Below, piece by piece: positions 1 to 9,786 of a stretch of DNA of 64,000 nt; within the stretch, counting starts at the first letter, position 1; each line of letters starts with the position of its first letter. Under the pieces are notes generated by a model. The model searched no databases and was not told the origin of the DNA. It saw nothing but the letters and a program-made list of their open reading frames with translations. Position numbers and translations under genes: made by a program. This DNA is from Bostrychus sinensis. Its lineage: Eukaryota; Chordata; Actinopteri; Gobiiformes; Eleotridae. The stretch spans positions 3,665,546 through 3,729,545 of the forward strand of contig CM036244.1 of the NCBI GenBank assembly GCA_020698575.1, given 5' to 3'.

Positions 1-133
1 GGGAAGCACTGGTCTAACGTATGAGTTTATCTACAGCAGTCAATCAATGAATGTTTCTCACTTTGCTCAGCTGAAAGGTAAGCACACAAATATTAACTGC
101 AGTACAGAGTCTGAACAGTAAAACCAATAACAA

Positions 134-483
134 CACTGCAAAAAATCTATATCTAGCATTAGTTAAAATTACTTGAATTTGGATTATTAACCTTGATTTG
201 AGTAATGTTTTATTAAATTAGATTTATTTACTAATATGTCTAGATGATTTGACTTGTTTCAAATTATTTCTGTCTTAATTTTAAACCATTTTTATTTTGT
301 TATAATTTTGCTTGAAATAAGTAAAAATGGCTTAAAATTAACACAGAAATAATTTGAAACAAGTCAAATAACCTAGCCTAGTAAGTAAATAAATCTAATC
401 TAGTAAAAAAATACTCAAATCAAGGTTAATAATCTGAATTCAAGTCATTTTAACTAAAGCTAGATATTGATTTTTTTGCAGTG
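134..483. mobile_element. Palindromic (fold-back) MITE, CACTGCAAAAAA ends
   Basis: The whole 350 bp is a near-perfect inverted repeat. The left arm starts CACTGCAAAAAATC and the right arm ends GATTTTTTTGCAGTG. The arms, about 165 bp each, align almost end to end around a short loop near 300-315, for example AACCTTGATTTGAGTA against its complement near 415. There is no coding capacity. No clear target duplication is visible, so the superfamily is not assigned. It is probably a non-autonomous DNA transposon that would form a long hairpin if transcribed. Confidence 0.8.
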
Positions 484-823
484 AAAGCATTATGATTTGG
501 CTGATCCTCTAAATGGCATGGGGCATTTCAGTACATAAAGAAAGTTCAGGGATTTGAGAAAAATATGTAGAAACCTGCGCGTTCTTTGTTGTAGGAAATG
601 CTGACGACGTCATGGGCTTAGGAGAAAGTATCACAGTCAGCCAGAGTTGTGCATTTTATGGAGGGCTTTTTTCTGGGAATGTTACGAGACTTCCTCCATC
701 TTCTTCCTTCTTCCTATAATGGGAACAACATTAACTATAAACACTCATGATTTTGATATAGTGCCATATTTATTTCTTCCAAAAACAAATAGAATAGAAG
801 AGTAGTATAGAAAAGTAGTAAAG
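484..823. other. Unassigned AT-rich DNA
   Basis: I see no open frame or recognisable repeat here. It is the spacer between two MITEs. Confidence 0.4.
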
Positions 824-825
824 TA

Positions 826-1386
826 CACTGTAAAAAATATCTGTAGATTTCATGGTAAAAATCTGTAAAATCTCAACAGTAAAAGACCGTAGTTGATATA
901 TCGGTAAAATACTGTTTTGGTTACAGTAATTAACTGTAATATTAAAAATAAGGCAAAATTGTATTTTTTATTTTTATTTTTTGTAATGTATACAGTATAG
1001 CACTGTTAAAAAAATCGACTCCTGTGTTTATTACAGTTTAACACCTTTTCAAAAGATAATAACTTTAAATTTTACAGTAAATGTTGATTAAAACATAAGT
1101 CACAAACTAAAATATACATTAATCTATTTTTTTGAAAGATAATAACTTTAAATTTTACAGTAAATGTTGATTAAAACATAAGTAACAAACTAAAATATAC
1201 ATTAATCTATTTTTTTGAAAGATAATAACTTTATTTTGCAGTAAATAATAAAAACTCAAGTCAAAAACTGTGTAAAATTATACTGTAAAATGAAATACAG
1301 GCCTCTTGTAGTTTTTACGGTGGAATTCTGGCAACCACAGCTGACAATTTTTTACTGTAAAATTTACAGATTTTTTTTTCACAGTG
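826..1386. mobile_element. TA-flanked MITE, CACTGTAAAAAA ends (copy 1)
   Basis: It starts CACTGTAAAAAATATCTGTAG and ends in the imperfect inverse TTTTTTTTCACAGTG. It is bounded by TA on both sides (824-825, 1387-1388). A second copy lies in the opposite orientation at 13959-14497. This copy carries an 83-bp internal tandem duplication: the string AAGATAATAACTTTA recurs at about 1053, 1136 and 1219. The TA duplication is typical of the Tc1/mariner/pogo superfamily, but there is no coding sequence to confirm that. Confidence 0.8.
1053..1235 (+). repeat. 83-bp tandem repeat inside the TA-flanked MITE
   Basis: There are two full units plus a partial third unit with an 83-bp period. The related copy at 13959-14497 has only one unit, so the duplication arose within this copy or its sublineage. 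Confidence 0.8.
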
Positions 1387-1554
1387 TATCAAAGAGCAAA
1401 GTGAGAAATATTTATTGATTATCACGCTAGAGATAAACTATTTAATAAGCAAACTATATTCAATTCAACAAAACAAGAAGTTAATTTGGCAAAAGATCAG
1501 ATCCAATGACATGACCAGTGTAATATGTTTTCTGTTGGCAATTATATGCAGTGT

Positions 1555-1690
1555 TGTTTAGTTTGTTTATTCTTTATTTGTCAGGGACCATGTACAAATA
1601 CTTTTATTTCACTAGAAAAGAGATGCTACAAGCTACTTTCCATCTGCAGTCCCCGCGCAGCTACGCACAAGCAATACAACATTACACAAT
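1555..1690 (-). mobile_element. LINE 3'-UTR fragment (minus strand)
   Basis: The string TTTATTTGTCAGGGACCATG, followed by an AT-rich stretch, closely matches the segment near 61070 and resembles the tail near 15540. In both of those places it lies directly downstream, on the minus strand, of a LINE reverse-transcriptase C-terminal frame. It is therefore interpreted as the 3' end of the same LINE family, 5'-truncated, with no coding left. Confidence 0.5.
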
Positions 1691-1699
1691 ACTAAAGTT

Positions 1700-3428
1700 A
1701 ATATTAATTCATAGTTAAAATACTTACTTAATTTAAAAAGGTATTTTAGCCATAATTCATAATTGATAAAAATTCTTACAAATACAAGCAGTAATAATTT
1801 TATAATTTTATTTTTATTGTATTATTATTAGTAACATATTTACCAGGTTAGGCTTAGGGTACATATGTTTGCTTCATCCAGCATGAACATGTTAAAGTTC
1901 TGATGAAGCAAAGTTGTTTTATTGCAAACCCATATTACTTCAGTTGTTGGGCTTGTTTTTATTTCTACAGCACTCTCTGCTTGTGGAGCAGTGGAGGGAA
2001 ATGTGTCCATGTTACACACAAACGTGGGAGCGGGAGCGAGCAGGTTTTGCCAAAAGAAAGAATAAATTTGAACTCGAAACAAGCTATGCATTAAAACGAG
2101 AAACTCCCTCGATTGGAGATGGACACATAAATTCACATAAAGTTTTTGTTTAGCTACTACAAATGTTAGCTTATGTGCAGTTATGCTAGCATAAGCTAAT
2201 GCTAATAGCAGTCCCTTTAATAATTATTTAACAAATTTAAATTTGCTAGTTAACATAAGTGGACAAATAAAAAGAAAGTTAAAAGAAGCAATAAAGTGAT
2301 TTTTAGCGTATGCGAATCAGAACATGAACTGCAAATGAAGTTAGCTTTCATCTCGAGAACTTGGAAAACTAAATAAAATGTTGGCTGAAAAATGTTTCCC
2401 CCCACATTTTCATAAAAATACTAGAAAACAGCTGCAGTGTTTTCATTTACTCACCAAACAACGAAATCATAACCATCTCCGACACGACTCGACCTCAGTC
2501 GGTTCAAATGAACACAGGATGTCCCGGAGCAGAGTGAGGGGCGTGGTTAACACCTGCAGTGTTATCAGTCTGTCTGGTTATCAGGAGTTACAGGTTACTG
2601 AGTTATATTTACTCACATTAACTCTGAAGGAGTTATTTAGAGGACTCTCCTTTGTGACTCTCAGATTTAACACCAACTACAAACTAAATGGGAGTGAAAT
2701 AAAATAATAACTCACTGAGAGTAAAATTAACTCTACTCTGGCTGAAAAAAGGCCAACTCCCAGATTTTAACACTTTTGAATTTGCAGTGCAATTGCCAAG
2801 CAGTGCATAGTTATTACTTTATCAAATATGCATAAAAAAGACTATCAGGGGTGAAGCAGGTTGTGCAGCCAGTGCTAGTGTTCTGGGGCCCAGGAAGTTT
2901 AGGGGCCCATGAAAACTTTTGTCACTTTGTGGTAAAGTCTGAGTTTAAAATAGTCAAGGAAAACAACAACAAATGTGTGAACTCATTCACAATGGAAAAC
3001 CAGAACAGTGGCACCAAAGCATTGCTTTTTACTTCTACAAACGTACAAAAAACAGAAAACTAATTACTTTACAAAATACTATTTTTACTAATTTAAATGA
3101 TAACATTTACACTATAAGCACATGATTTTGGCATGTGACCTGAAAGAGCACTGGCGGATTTTCAAGGAAAAATTGTTCTACAATGAAAATTCTGATATTA
3201 ATCAGTTATTTTTATTTCATTTTTTTTACCAGAGGAACAAGCGATTGGACTGCTCACCTATCTCCCAATTCTCATTCTGCCAAGCACAGCCCTTCCAAAG
3301 AAGATGTCCGCTGCTTCTGAGGCACTCGTCCACGTCTAACTGGTGAGATTATGGTTAGGAAACATCCTAACATTGATTTTATCTAATGGCACAAGTCAAA
3401 GTCCAAAGCTCAACACCATTATGTAAAG
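1700..3428. other. Unassigned intergenic DNA with repeat scraps
   Basis: Only short chance frames are present. The stretch at about 2570-2790, with repeated ACTC/TTAACTC strings, looks like an old MITE. The block near 2880-2910, with two GGGGCCCA strings, resembles GGGGCCCA-bearing DNA inside the hAT element near 63735-63770. Neither can be classified from sequence alone. Confidence 0.4.
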
Positions 3429-3720
3429 TACACTGCCCAGCCAAAAAAAAAAGCCACACACAAGTATTTTGTTGGACCACCTTCCGCTTTGATTACGGCG
3501 TGCATTTGCTGTGGGATTGTTTCGAGAAGCTTCTGCATTGTCCGATCCTGGCATTGTCATTTTGGAATAAACCCAGTGCCATCAGAGAAGAAAAAAAATC
3601 CACTGAATAACCTTTCAGTATATTCATGTAGTCAGCTGACCTCATTCTTTGGGCACAGAACGTTGCTGAACCCAGACCTGAACTGCAGCGACCTCAGATC
3701 AAAATGCAGCTCCTCCCTCA
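3429..3720 (-). mobile_element. Tc1-like transposon remnant
   Basis: It begins with the Tc1-type terminus CACTGCCCAGCCAAAAAAAA and continues with a degraded stretch homologous to the better preserved copies at 33500-34002 and 58860-59480. Shared strings include AAGCTTCTGCA, TCCTGGCATTGTCAT, GTCAGCTGACCTCATTCTTTG and AACCCAGACCTGAACTGCAG. The transposase would read on the minus strand. Most of the central transposase is deleted and frames are broken. The far terminus is not recognisable. Confidence 0.75.
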
Positions 3721-5002
3721 GTTCTCCCCCACGGTCTCTGCCTGGTTTCTGCCCACTTTTCCAGCATTTTTCAGTCTCTGAAGGTGAGTGGAGTAAGTCC
3801 TGGGCTGCTCTTTAAGCTGCCTAAGTGCAGTATGTAATATTTTTTCACACATTTTATAACAAATTATTTCTGTTGAAGCAAATTATGACAAAGTACAGGA
3901 GGTGCCATTTTCTAAATATAAATCAATAATTTGTATGACTGCCTGCTGGTGAAAACAAAGGCACCTATGCAAAAATAGATGTTTAGATTCAGCCTTATCT
4001 TTCATTATAAATAACATTTTGTGGACTTGGTATTATAAAGTAAAATAAAAATGTAATGCATTTTTATAAAACAAAATAAAAATGTGTTGCATTGATTCCA
4101 TATTCTCAGCATTATTTGTATATACTCTCTAGACAGTTATTTAACAGGTTATAATTAGACAATTTTCACAATAAACTGATTTTCCCCCCCCCTTCTTCTT
4201 TCTCCTAGACCTCGGAGGACCTTGCATTGTTTCTGCAACAACGGTTCCTCTGCTGTGGTTATTCCTGCTACATTTGTTCCAGAATCTCACCCATGGCACC
4301 GTTTTGTAAACCCTACCTGCATGAAGGCATGTTAAAGGTGATATTATGTGTTGCACTCAATTGAAAGTGTGCAAAATATCTTTTCTAAATAAAAAGACCT
4401 GTTTTGCTTTCTGCTTCTTTATGGTTTTATTGTATTAAATGTATTTTTATTGTAGATGCTTAAAACAAGACATTCTTAGAACAAGTCTTGATCTAAGAAA
4501 TATATTATTTTAGGATTGTAATGTACTAGAAATGAGCACCTTTGCATCCATTTAACAAGCAATAATGATCTAAAATAAGACCAGATGTGTTAAAAATCAG
4601 TTTAAAAATCTTACCTTAAACACTAAAAACAAGTATTTTCTGCGTAAATCAACATTTTTAGCATCCCAAAAGGTCCTACGTATTTTTTCTTATTTTAAGA
4701 AAACTTAATAAGTGCAATTTTCTTAGAATAAGACATTTTTACACAATAATGTGTTTATTTTTCTTATTTTTGTCCTGCCTCCGAGCAAAATACTGCTTTC
4801 TGATTGGCTGGGTTAGTTCATGCTTGAATGTGATTGGAGGGAAAGGACCAAAGATTTCCTTACAGCCATGAAGTATGAAAAATATACATTTTCACCTCGA
4901 GGCCCCTGGGTCTAGACTTCATTCATTCTGTGACGCTTTACTGGGCAGTCTGCAGCCAAGCGTCCGTATTCTAATGGCTCGTATTATAAAAGACACGGCC
5001 AG
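3721..5002. other. Unassigned AT-rich DNA, possible old MITE at 4440-4760
   Basis: The segment 4440-4760 is rich in AAAACAAGACATTCTTAGAA-like strings and ends with TTCTTAGAATAAGACATTTTT, an imperfect inverse. This suggests a diverged MITE. No gene is supported. Confidence 0.35.
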
Positions 5003-5183
5003 GAGCTGCAGGTGAGCTGCAGGTGAGCTGCAGGTGAGGTGAGCTGCAGGTGAGCTGCAGGTGAGCTGCAGGTGAGGTGAGCTGCAGGTGAGCTGCAGGT
5101 GAGCTGCAGGTGAGGTGAGCTGCAGGTGAGCTGCAGGTGAGGTGAGCTGCAGGTGAGCTGCAGGTGAGCTGCAGGTGAGCTGC
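5003..5183 (+). repeat. 11-bp minisatellite GAGCTGCAGGT with GAGGT spacers
   Basis: About fifteen units of GAGCTGCAGGT are arranged in runs of three, three, three, two and four, separated by an extra GAGGT. This gives a partial 38-bp higher-order repeat. Every unit junction reads CAGGTGAG, which is both an E-box core (CAGGTG) and a near-consensus vertebrate 5' splice site (CAG|GTGAG). Translation in any frame gives a simple peptide repeat with no known family. Confidence 0.95.
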
Positions 5184-5827
5184 TGTCCCTGGTAAGATGT
5201 CACGGTTTATGTTTGTGCACTGTGTATTATGCTTCAGCTTCCCCTCTACGTTTGTGTGGATGTAACCCTGGTGCCGGATGTTTTTATGTTTTTGCCACTG
5301 CTGTTTTATTTGTGTCTGTTTGTGGCGTTGTTTGGGTTATTGTTATGCTGTTATGTTAATGTTTAGTCTTATTTTCTGTGCCTTATTATGTTATTAACGT
5401 AGCCTTGGATTATTTTGAGCTGTCCTTTTTGCTGCTTATGTCAGTTCCTTTGGATTAGGTTTAGTTTCTTTCTTGTCTAAACTTGTTGTTCTGTGTTTAA
5501 CTCTGTGTTTCTTTGCTGTAGACTCAGCGTGGTGGTGTCTGGGGGAGGGTTTTGGTGATAGAGTCTCTCATTCAGCCCCATTACTCCTGTGTGTAGTGGT
5601 ATTTTACACGTCCCTCACTTTGGCATACTTTAGTTCTCCTACAGTTTATTGTGTTTGTGTGACTCTGTCCCGTAGACAGTAAAGGCCCCTCACCACGAGC
5701 ACCTGCAGCTCAGCCCTGAGCATTTTACTGTGCCTGCTCTTTTAGAGTATTTTAGATAAATTACAAATTGATTATGTATATGTTTTTTTAATTTTTTGTA
5801 ATAAAGTTGTACATTGTTATTTTGACT
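5184..5827 (+). other. T/G-rich unassigned DNA ending near an AATAAA
   Basis: This is pyrimidine- and TG-rich on the plus strand. An AATAAA lies at 5800-5805, shortly before the pogo-like element. It could be the 3' end of an old retrotransposed or transcribed unit, but I recognise no coding frame. Confidence 0.3.
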
Positions 5828-6007
5828 TACCTTATTTTCCGGATTATAAGTCGCACTTTTTTCCATAGTCTAGCTAGGGGTGCGAAGTATACTCAGGTGT
5901 GACTTCTATATTAAAATATTTCACAGGTTCATTATTTTCACACTGATGATACAAGGAGAGCAGAGCTTCATGGCAACCTGGAGGATGCCATGATGCCAAT
6001 AATGTGA

Positions 6008-6136
6008 AATGGAACTGATGCTGAGTCTGACGACAGCCACGCAGAGGAGGAAGCGGCGCTTCGTCTACCTCCGGAGTTGGCGGAGTTGTTCAGAAGCAAC
6101 ACCGAGGATGAAGAATTTAAAGGATTTAGCGATTAG
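6008..6136 (+). pseudogene. C-terminal remnant of a pogo/Tigger-type transposase
   Basis: A 42-codon frame ends in TAG. It is very acidic in its first part (AESDDSHAEEEAAL), then PPELAELFRS, and finishes NTEDEEFKGFSD. From memory of the family, pogo/Tigger transposases often end in a similar acidic tail with an xDxEFxGF-like motif, so this is likely the last exon left after internal deletion. The same segment is retained in the reverse copy at 50470-50598. An overlapping frame that starts with ATG at 6009 also stays open through this stretch but looks like a shadow. There is no catalytic domain and it cannot act alone. Confidence 0.5.
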
Positions 6137-6344
6137 GAGTGAGATGGTGAGTTTGGTGAACTTGTTATATTATGTTCTTTATGCTATAGTTATGTGAATA
6201 ACTGTTAATATATTACGTTAACATACGAGACACCTATTCAGTTCGTTGTTTATGCTTCATGTAGCTGAATAACCATCAATGTGTTACGTTAGCATAGCGC
6301 ACACCTATTCAGCTGTTGTTCTCTATTCTATTATTACTATAACT

Positions 6345-6806
6345 TTGCCTGGAAATTCCAGACTCACCGCTGTACCAGTGATGAGTCTGGTCGCCATAGA
6401 ATCAATTCAATTTCTAGCGCGGAGCAAACGGGCAGCGGAGTTAGCCAATCAGAAAATGGCGGACGTGATGTTAACAAAGCGACAAGAAAGTAAGCAACGC
6501 GAAAACATTTTTTAAAATTTTTTATAAAGGCTTCTAGTGCTGCAAGCTGCTGTGGTTTTAATGACTCGATCTGTTTGTGGTCATTTAAAATGGAATTTAC
6601 CGCTGAATGAAACAAACTCGGCTCCTCAGTCGCCATCTTGATTGTTGTTGTTGCGGACGCTGCTCGCGAAGAACACGTGACTTAAATAAACCAATCAAAA
6701 TGCAAGGTACGCTTTGGATTTGAGGAAACCACTGCGGACGGCGGTGACCAGACTGAGATTTCTCTGTAGAATAATACAGAGACATCAGTCTGGATTTTCC
6801 AGGCAA
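6345..6806. mobile_element. 462-bp MITE with 9-bp target duplication, inside pogo-like copy 1
   Basis: The terminal inverted repeats are TTGCCTGGAAATTCCAGAC and, on the right, the complement of TTGCCTGGAAAATCCAGAC. The flanking direct repeat ACTATAACT occurs at 6336-6344 and 6807-6815. The related pogo-like copy at 50098-50826 has the uninterrupted site with a single ACTATAACT, which shows the exact insertion. A 9-bp duplication suits Mutator-like elements better than hAT (8 bp), but this is not proven. A minus-strand frame (6364-6636) is described separately. Confidence 0.9.
6364..6636 (-). pseudogene. Short frame in the 462-bp MITE, possible N-terminal exon remnant
   Basis: The first ~40 codons, starting from an ATG embedded in CAAGATGGCGAC, look protein-like (SLFHSAVNSILND, then SLKPQQLAALEAFIKNF). 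The remainder turns to low-quality sequence. The LKPQQ-x-ALEAF string recalls the motif just before Walker A in RecQ-type SF2 helicases, which some animal transposons carry. No Walker A follows, so at most one exon is retained. This reading is an inference from a short match. Confidence 0.25.
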
Positions 6807-6988
6807 ACTATAACTTGCCTTTCAACATGAAATGTCTGTTCTTGGTGTCAGATTTTGTAAAATAAATTTCCCAAAAAAAATGCGACTTATAGCCCAGTGC
6901 GACTTATATACGTTTTTCTTCTTCATTATGCATTTTTTTGGCTAATGTGACTTATACTCCGGAGCCACTTATAGTCCAGAAAATACGG

Positions 6989-7502
6989 TCTGCCTTTTAT
7001 TTGACCCTGGATCCTTATCCACATGCTTATCTGCAGCCCAAGATTTAGGTGAAATATTGGCTATTCTTGCCTTGCCCGCTCCCCTCAGTTACAATTCATC
7101 CGTCCATTCATTCATGGACAGTGCAGCAATACATCTGGAATTGTAACTATAGAATTACACAAGAGGGCTAAACCTCAGAATAGCAGCAGCAGAAAGACAA
7201 TCAAGTTAGTAAAAGTCACTTGTCAAAACTGAATTTTAACAAGAGTCAGAAAATGTGTTACTACAGAGAAGCACAGGGAAGCAACAGCAGCAGCAGCAGC
7301 ATCAATAACAGCAAAAGCATGGTTAAAACAGGCAGCCCTTTAGAAGCAGCTGAAGACACAGAAAACATGCACTGATTACAATATATCTACAGCTTCGTAA
7401 AAAAAAAAAAACAGGAGTACACATTAAAAAGCAGCAGCAGAGTCTGGTTTTAGAGACTCTTTTATGAACCAGGCAGGTTAGACTCCATCAGTCAGAGTTT
7501 AA
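6989..7502. other. Unassigned DNA with a CAG/CAA microsatellite
   Basis: There is a short (CAG)n-like tract at about 7281-7301, an A-run near 7398, and otherwise no recognisable element. Confidence 0.5.
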
Positions 7503-8856
7503 GGGTGTGTTCACAGTCGCTGGTCTTCAGGGCTAAAGTCTGCAGCTGTCATGGGTCCTCATGTTAGTCAAGTTATTTTCTTTGTTAGACATAATATCCT
7601 GTTTTATTTTGAAATCATTTACCTTGTTTCTCGTTTCAGATTTACTTCCTGCCCTCCTGTGTTTCACCTGGGTTTTATTGTCTCCCCGCCCCCAGTAAAT
7701 AGAGTCCTTGGCTGTGTCCGAACGTCCTCCCTAGCTCCTAACCCCTCAATTCCTATACAGTTCAGCACTATACAGCGGACTGTAGTGCACTCATTTTGTG
7801 AATGATTCAGACACTCGCACATTATTTTTCATGTGACTCTGACGTCTGTGTTTGGCAAAACTCCGCTGATAATGTTCTTCTGTGATAAACCTGACCACAC
7901 TCAGATGTTTTAGTATTTATAGATAAATAATAGTCATACGTGTGATATTTAACATGAATTATGGCTGTGATGAATAAAACAGAGTGGATTATTGCAGCTC
8001 TGTGCCTTACGTGGGGAGGCTGAACGCTGGCTAAGCTAACGTTAGCAATTTTACACTGCAGCGGTTTATTTAAGAGCTTTTTATTTCTGATGACGACGTG
8101 ACAGAAGTAAACACAGCTGGGTTTCTAACTGGGTTCATTCAGACGTGTTGTGTACAGTTTAAAGACCTGTTCTCCCAAACTCGCAAAGCATTCTGGTCTA
8201 TACTGACCTCTAGTGACCATCGCTGTCCCCTACTTTTCAAAATGCATTGTGGGAAATTTTGCGTGCACTATTTTTTATCCATTAGACATTTGGACACCAG
8301 TACAAAATGGCGTGACCACTACAGAGCACTGCAGAGGGATTAGGGAGGACGTTCGGACACAGCCCTTGTCTTCCCTTTTGCGTTTGCCAGATTGTCTTTG
8401 TCTCCCATTCCAGTCATCTAGCCATTGTTCTTAGCAAAGTCTCTTGTGAATTTATTCTCTTTTTGTTTGGATTTGTCTCTGCCTTACTTTATTGAATACA
8501 TTGTTTGGAGCCTAGTATTTGGGTCCTCTACGCTCATTCCTGATAGCACCTGTGTCGATGATGTTATTGGTCTGGTTCCAGTTCACATTGAGCTCTGTCA
8601 AACTGAACTGAACTGACTGAGAGAGCAGTAACAAACCTCGCCTGTAGAGGGCAGCACTGAAAGAAACTGGTGAAGGAGAAACCCTGCTCATCTATTGGTA
8701 AAAAGTCCGCCTCTTCAGCTGAGGAGGACCAGAGTTCACCTGTTGGGTGCGCACCTGAGTCTGTGTGTTCACAGCTGCTCAAACAAACCAGACTTTGCCA
8801 GAAAGTGGACCTGAGTTGGATTGAAGCAAACCAAACATGGCAAGTGTGGACACACC
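7503..8856. mobile_element. TTAA-flanked DNA transposon hosting family-A MITE
   Basis: The termini GGGTGTGTTCACA and TGTGGACACACC are inverted and each is followed outward by TTAA (7499-7502 and 8857-8860). This is the target duplication of piggyBac and Kolobok elements. Removing the nested family-A MITE and one copy of its CTT duplication leaves about 0.7 kb with no transposase frame, so it is non-autonomous. The superfamily is inferred from the TTAA only. Confidence 0.75.
7710..8364 (+). mobile_element. Family-A MITE, copy 1 (GGCTGTGTCCGAACGTCCTC ends)
   Basis: This is a 655-bp element with terminal inverted repeats of about 24 bp, GGCTGTGTCCGAACGTCCTC and its inverse GAGGACGTTCGGACACAGCC. 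It is flanked by CTT on both sides (7707-7709, 8365-8367), a 3-bp target duplication. Near-full copies occur at 13052-13730 (inverted) and 57773-58410 (right end lost), and a degraded fragment at about 45545-45690. It contains AGCTAACGTTAGC-like palindromes and no transposase. A 3-bp duplication would fit PIF/Harbinger-like elements, but the flanks of copy 2 do not repeat this, so assignment is open. Confidence 0.9.
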
Positions 8857-9057
8857 TTAAAAGGATTTAAACTCATCAGCGGCTGAATTCAGAGGAGTTT
8901 ACCCTTTAACAGTTGCCAACACATTATACAATGAGCAAAGTCTATCATAAAAGATAAACAGCCTCTGATTAGGGATTAAATATTCACTCTGATATCCATA
9001 AAGAAGGATTTAAGGTCACATCAGCAAAGAGAAGCCAGTTAGTGAGGCATAAATATA

Positions 9058-9786
9058 TTAGAGGTAAGATCGGGCCTAAAAAATCCAGCCCGACCCGACC
9101 CAGGCCCGCGGGCATTAAAGCCCAACCCAGCCCGAGCCCGACCAATTAACTTGATTTGCAGGCCCGAGCTCGAAGGAAACCCCAAATTTCAATTTATCCC
9201 ATAGTATTTTTGGCAGAAAAAAACGCAAGATTTCTTAAGGTTAAAATAATCTACATATTTTTATGATCATGATAAATGCATTTGCACAACAAAATAACGC
9301 TGGAACACAGACAAAGAGAGTGAAAGAGAGATCTTGATGCGCTCTCGCTTAATTACACAGAGAAATACTGCAGCCTCACTCTTACCGGCGGTGCGTGTTT
9401 GCCTTTTCAGTTCCCTGTCTTAAGTTTATCCTTGACTTCTTGCTGCTCCATATCAGGGAGACCTAAACTAAACAGATGCGGACTTGCGGAGGGAAGATTA
9501 CATTCACGACACGTGCGCAAAGCGTGCCCTGGCTCTGCGCTTCCTGTTTAGTAGCAGTTATATAGCAATTACCTTACAGCGCCTTCTCTGTTTTAACCAA
9601 ATTATTTATTTATAACAAGTATTCCTTAGTTTAGTATCCACACATCGTTTTAGTATACATTTTTATAAACATATATTTATTAAAAAAGGCAGCAAGAGAG
9701 AAGCCCGGCCCGACCCGACCCAAACGTAATGATTGTCATTTTAGTCCTGGTCGGGTTCGGACTCGGGCTTAAAATCTTTCCTCTAA
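9058..9786. mobile_element. MITE with TTAGAGG ends and CCCGACCCGACCC arms
   Basis: The ends are TTAGAGGTAAGATCGGGCC and GGGCTTAAAATCTTTCCTCTAA, which are imperfect inverses. Just inside each end is a GC-rich CCCGACCCGACC block that stands out sharply from the AT-rich surroundings. The 729 bp contain no open transposase frame. Target duplication is unclear because both flanks are ATAT-rich. Confidence 0.75.

Larger units (their letters stand above)
5830..6988 (+). mobile_element. Pogo-like non-autonomous DNA transposon, copy 1 (with insertion)
   Basis: The ends are CCTTATTTTCCGGATTATAA and CCAGAAAATACGG. The copy at 50098-50826 keeps CCGTATTTT...AAAATACGG between TA dinucleotides. Here the left TA (5828-5829) is present and the right one is mutated. 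Inside is a short frame (6008-6136) that resembles the acidic C-terminus of pogo/Tigger-type transposases. The rest of the transposase is deleted, so the element is non-autonomous. A separate 462-bp element (6345-6806) has jumped into it. The segment at about 5910-6000 differs completely from the second copy, so the two are separate deletion derivatives of a longer element. Confidence 0.8.

Noticed and set aside
4919..5203. 94-codon minus-strand frame rich in repeating LTCSSPAAH
   Set aside because: It is only the translation of the 11-bp minisatellite.
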